The notes under the pieces were generated by a model that did no database searches, had not been told where the DNA came from, and worked only from the letters and a program-made list of their open reading frames with translations. A stretch of 64,000 bases of DNA, taken from assembly GCA_038049695.1 (NCBI GenBank), contig CP142452.1:72235501-72299500 (forward strand), written 5' to 3'. The DNA is from Cinnamomum chago. Taxonomy: Eukaryota > Streptophyta > Magnoliopsida > Laurales > Lauraceae. Positions 63,421-64,000 of the stretch are shown here, piece by piece. The number at the start of each line of letters is the position of its first letter. Positions within the stretch are counted from its first letter, which is position 1. The translations under genes were made by a program, and so were the position numbers.

Positions 63421-64000
63421 GTAATGATTAGTTTTTTCACATGTATTCATGTTTCTTTGTCATGTTAACTTAAAAAGTAATGAAAAGCTCATTAAAAAAA
63501 AATTAGAACATGAAATAAAGGCATAAGAATTAAGAAGACTTAAGAGTTAAGAGTTAGGTCATTACTCATTAGTGAACAACTGAACATTGAACAATCAAAT
63601 ATAAATACTTCAACATTCAAGGTTCACGTATGATGCCCAGATACGGCACAGACATGGTAGGGACATGCCATGGACATGACAATGACACGGATTTTACCCG
63701 TAAAAAGTGAAGTATCGGATACGATAATACGATATTTTGCTCATTTTGAAGTATCCATGCATCATAGACCATCATTGCTTAGAATATCACATTTCTGAGT
63801 TGTATTTTGAAATGTATATATATTTTTTTAAATTTTATGTTAAAGAAAAATTTGATCAGAGCCCTATTTCCTATCAGAATAAAATTAATTTGGGCCACTG
63901 TGTCCTATTAGAGCGTAATTTGATTAGAGTCCTATTTCCTATTAAAATGAAATTTGGTTGAGCCCTATTTCCTATTAGAGAAAATTTTGCTAGAGCCTAT
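63421..64000. other. 5' intron or flank of the hydrolase gene, motif-array relic at about 63628
   Basis: GATGCCCAGATACGGCAC at about 63628 resembles GATGTCCAGATACAG at about 59570. No exon of the hydrolase was recognised. Confidence 0.35.

Overview
This window is nuclear DNA of a flowering plant. Three intron-rich genes with plant-specific protein families can be assembled exon by exon, all on the minus strand. The long introns and gaps between them are packed with transposable elements. A degraded piece of the plastid gene rpoC1 and many GT-AG introns confirm a plant nuclear origin. The style (25-kb genes, many small TIR elements, Copia and LINE copies) suggests a woody dicot or magnoliid, but the sequence alone does not settle the species.

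Layout. 137-466: small inverted-repeat element. 1401-15697 (-): complete 656-aa CUE-domain coiled-coil protein. Its 9.2-kb second intron (6478-15649) holds a 0.4-kb direct duplication, a plastid rpoC1 fragment lying between two opposite copies of one foldback MITE, a 1.2-kb hAT-like element that seems to carry a piece of a host gene, and a hAT transposase relic. 16.9-26.4 kb: intergenic, with two Mutator-like elements carrying host-gene fragments, one of an R2R3-MYB C-terminus and one of the RING region of a KEG-type E3 ligase; the KEG element has a perfect 9-bp target duplication.

26430-51639 (-): complete 513-aa CNNM/DUF21 plus CBS membrane protein in 13 exons over 25.2 kb. Intron 12 holds a young Copia element with visually identical LTRs and a 5-bp target duplication. 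Intron 6 is a GC-AG intron containing an inverted-repeat element, a tandem repeat with a short poly-A insertion, and a Copia relic. Intron 4 contains poly-C tracts and a 5'-truncated LINE, itself interrupted by a hAT-like element. Intron 1 contains a MITE and a third Mutator-like element.

51.9-58.6 kb: intergenic repeats and TIR elements. 58591-63000 (-): the last three exons of a DUF1749/UPF0613 alpha/beta-hydrolase whose 5' part lies beyond the right edge. A LINE RNase H relic with a nested MITE sits in its intron.

The host genes do not form a pathway: one is a ubiquitin-binding protein, one a membrane ion-transport-type protein, one a hydrolase. The main point of interest is the density of small TIR elements that carry host gene pieces, together with a second class of TIR elements whose ends are arrays of short family-specific motifs (GGACACG, CGTATCGG, ACGGTTCGG and similar).
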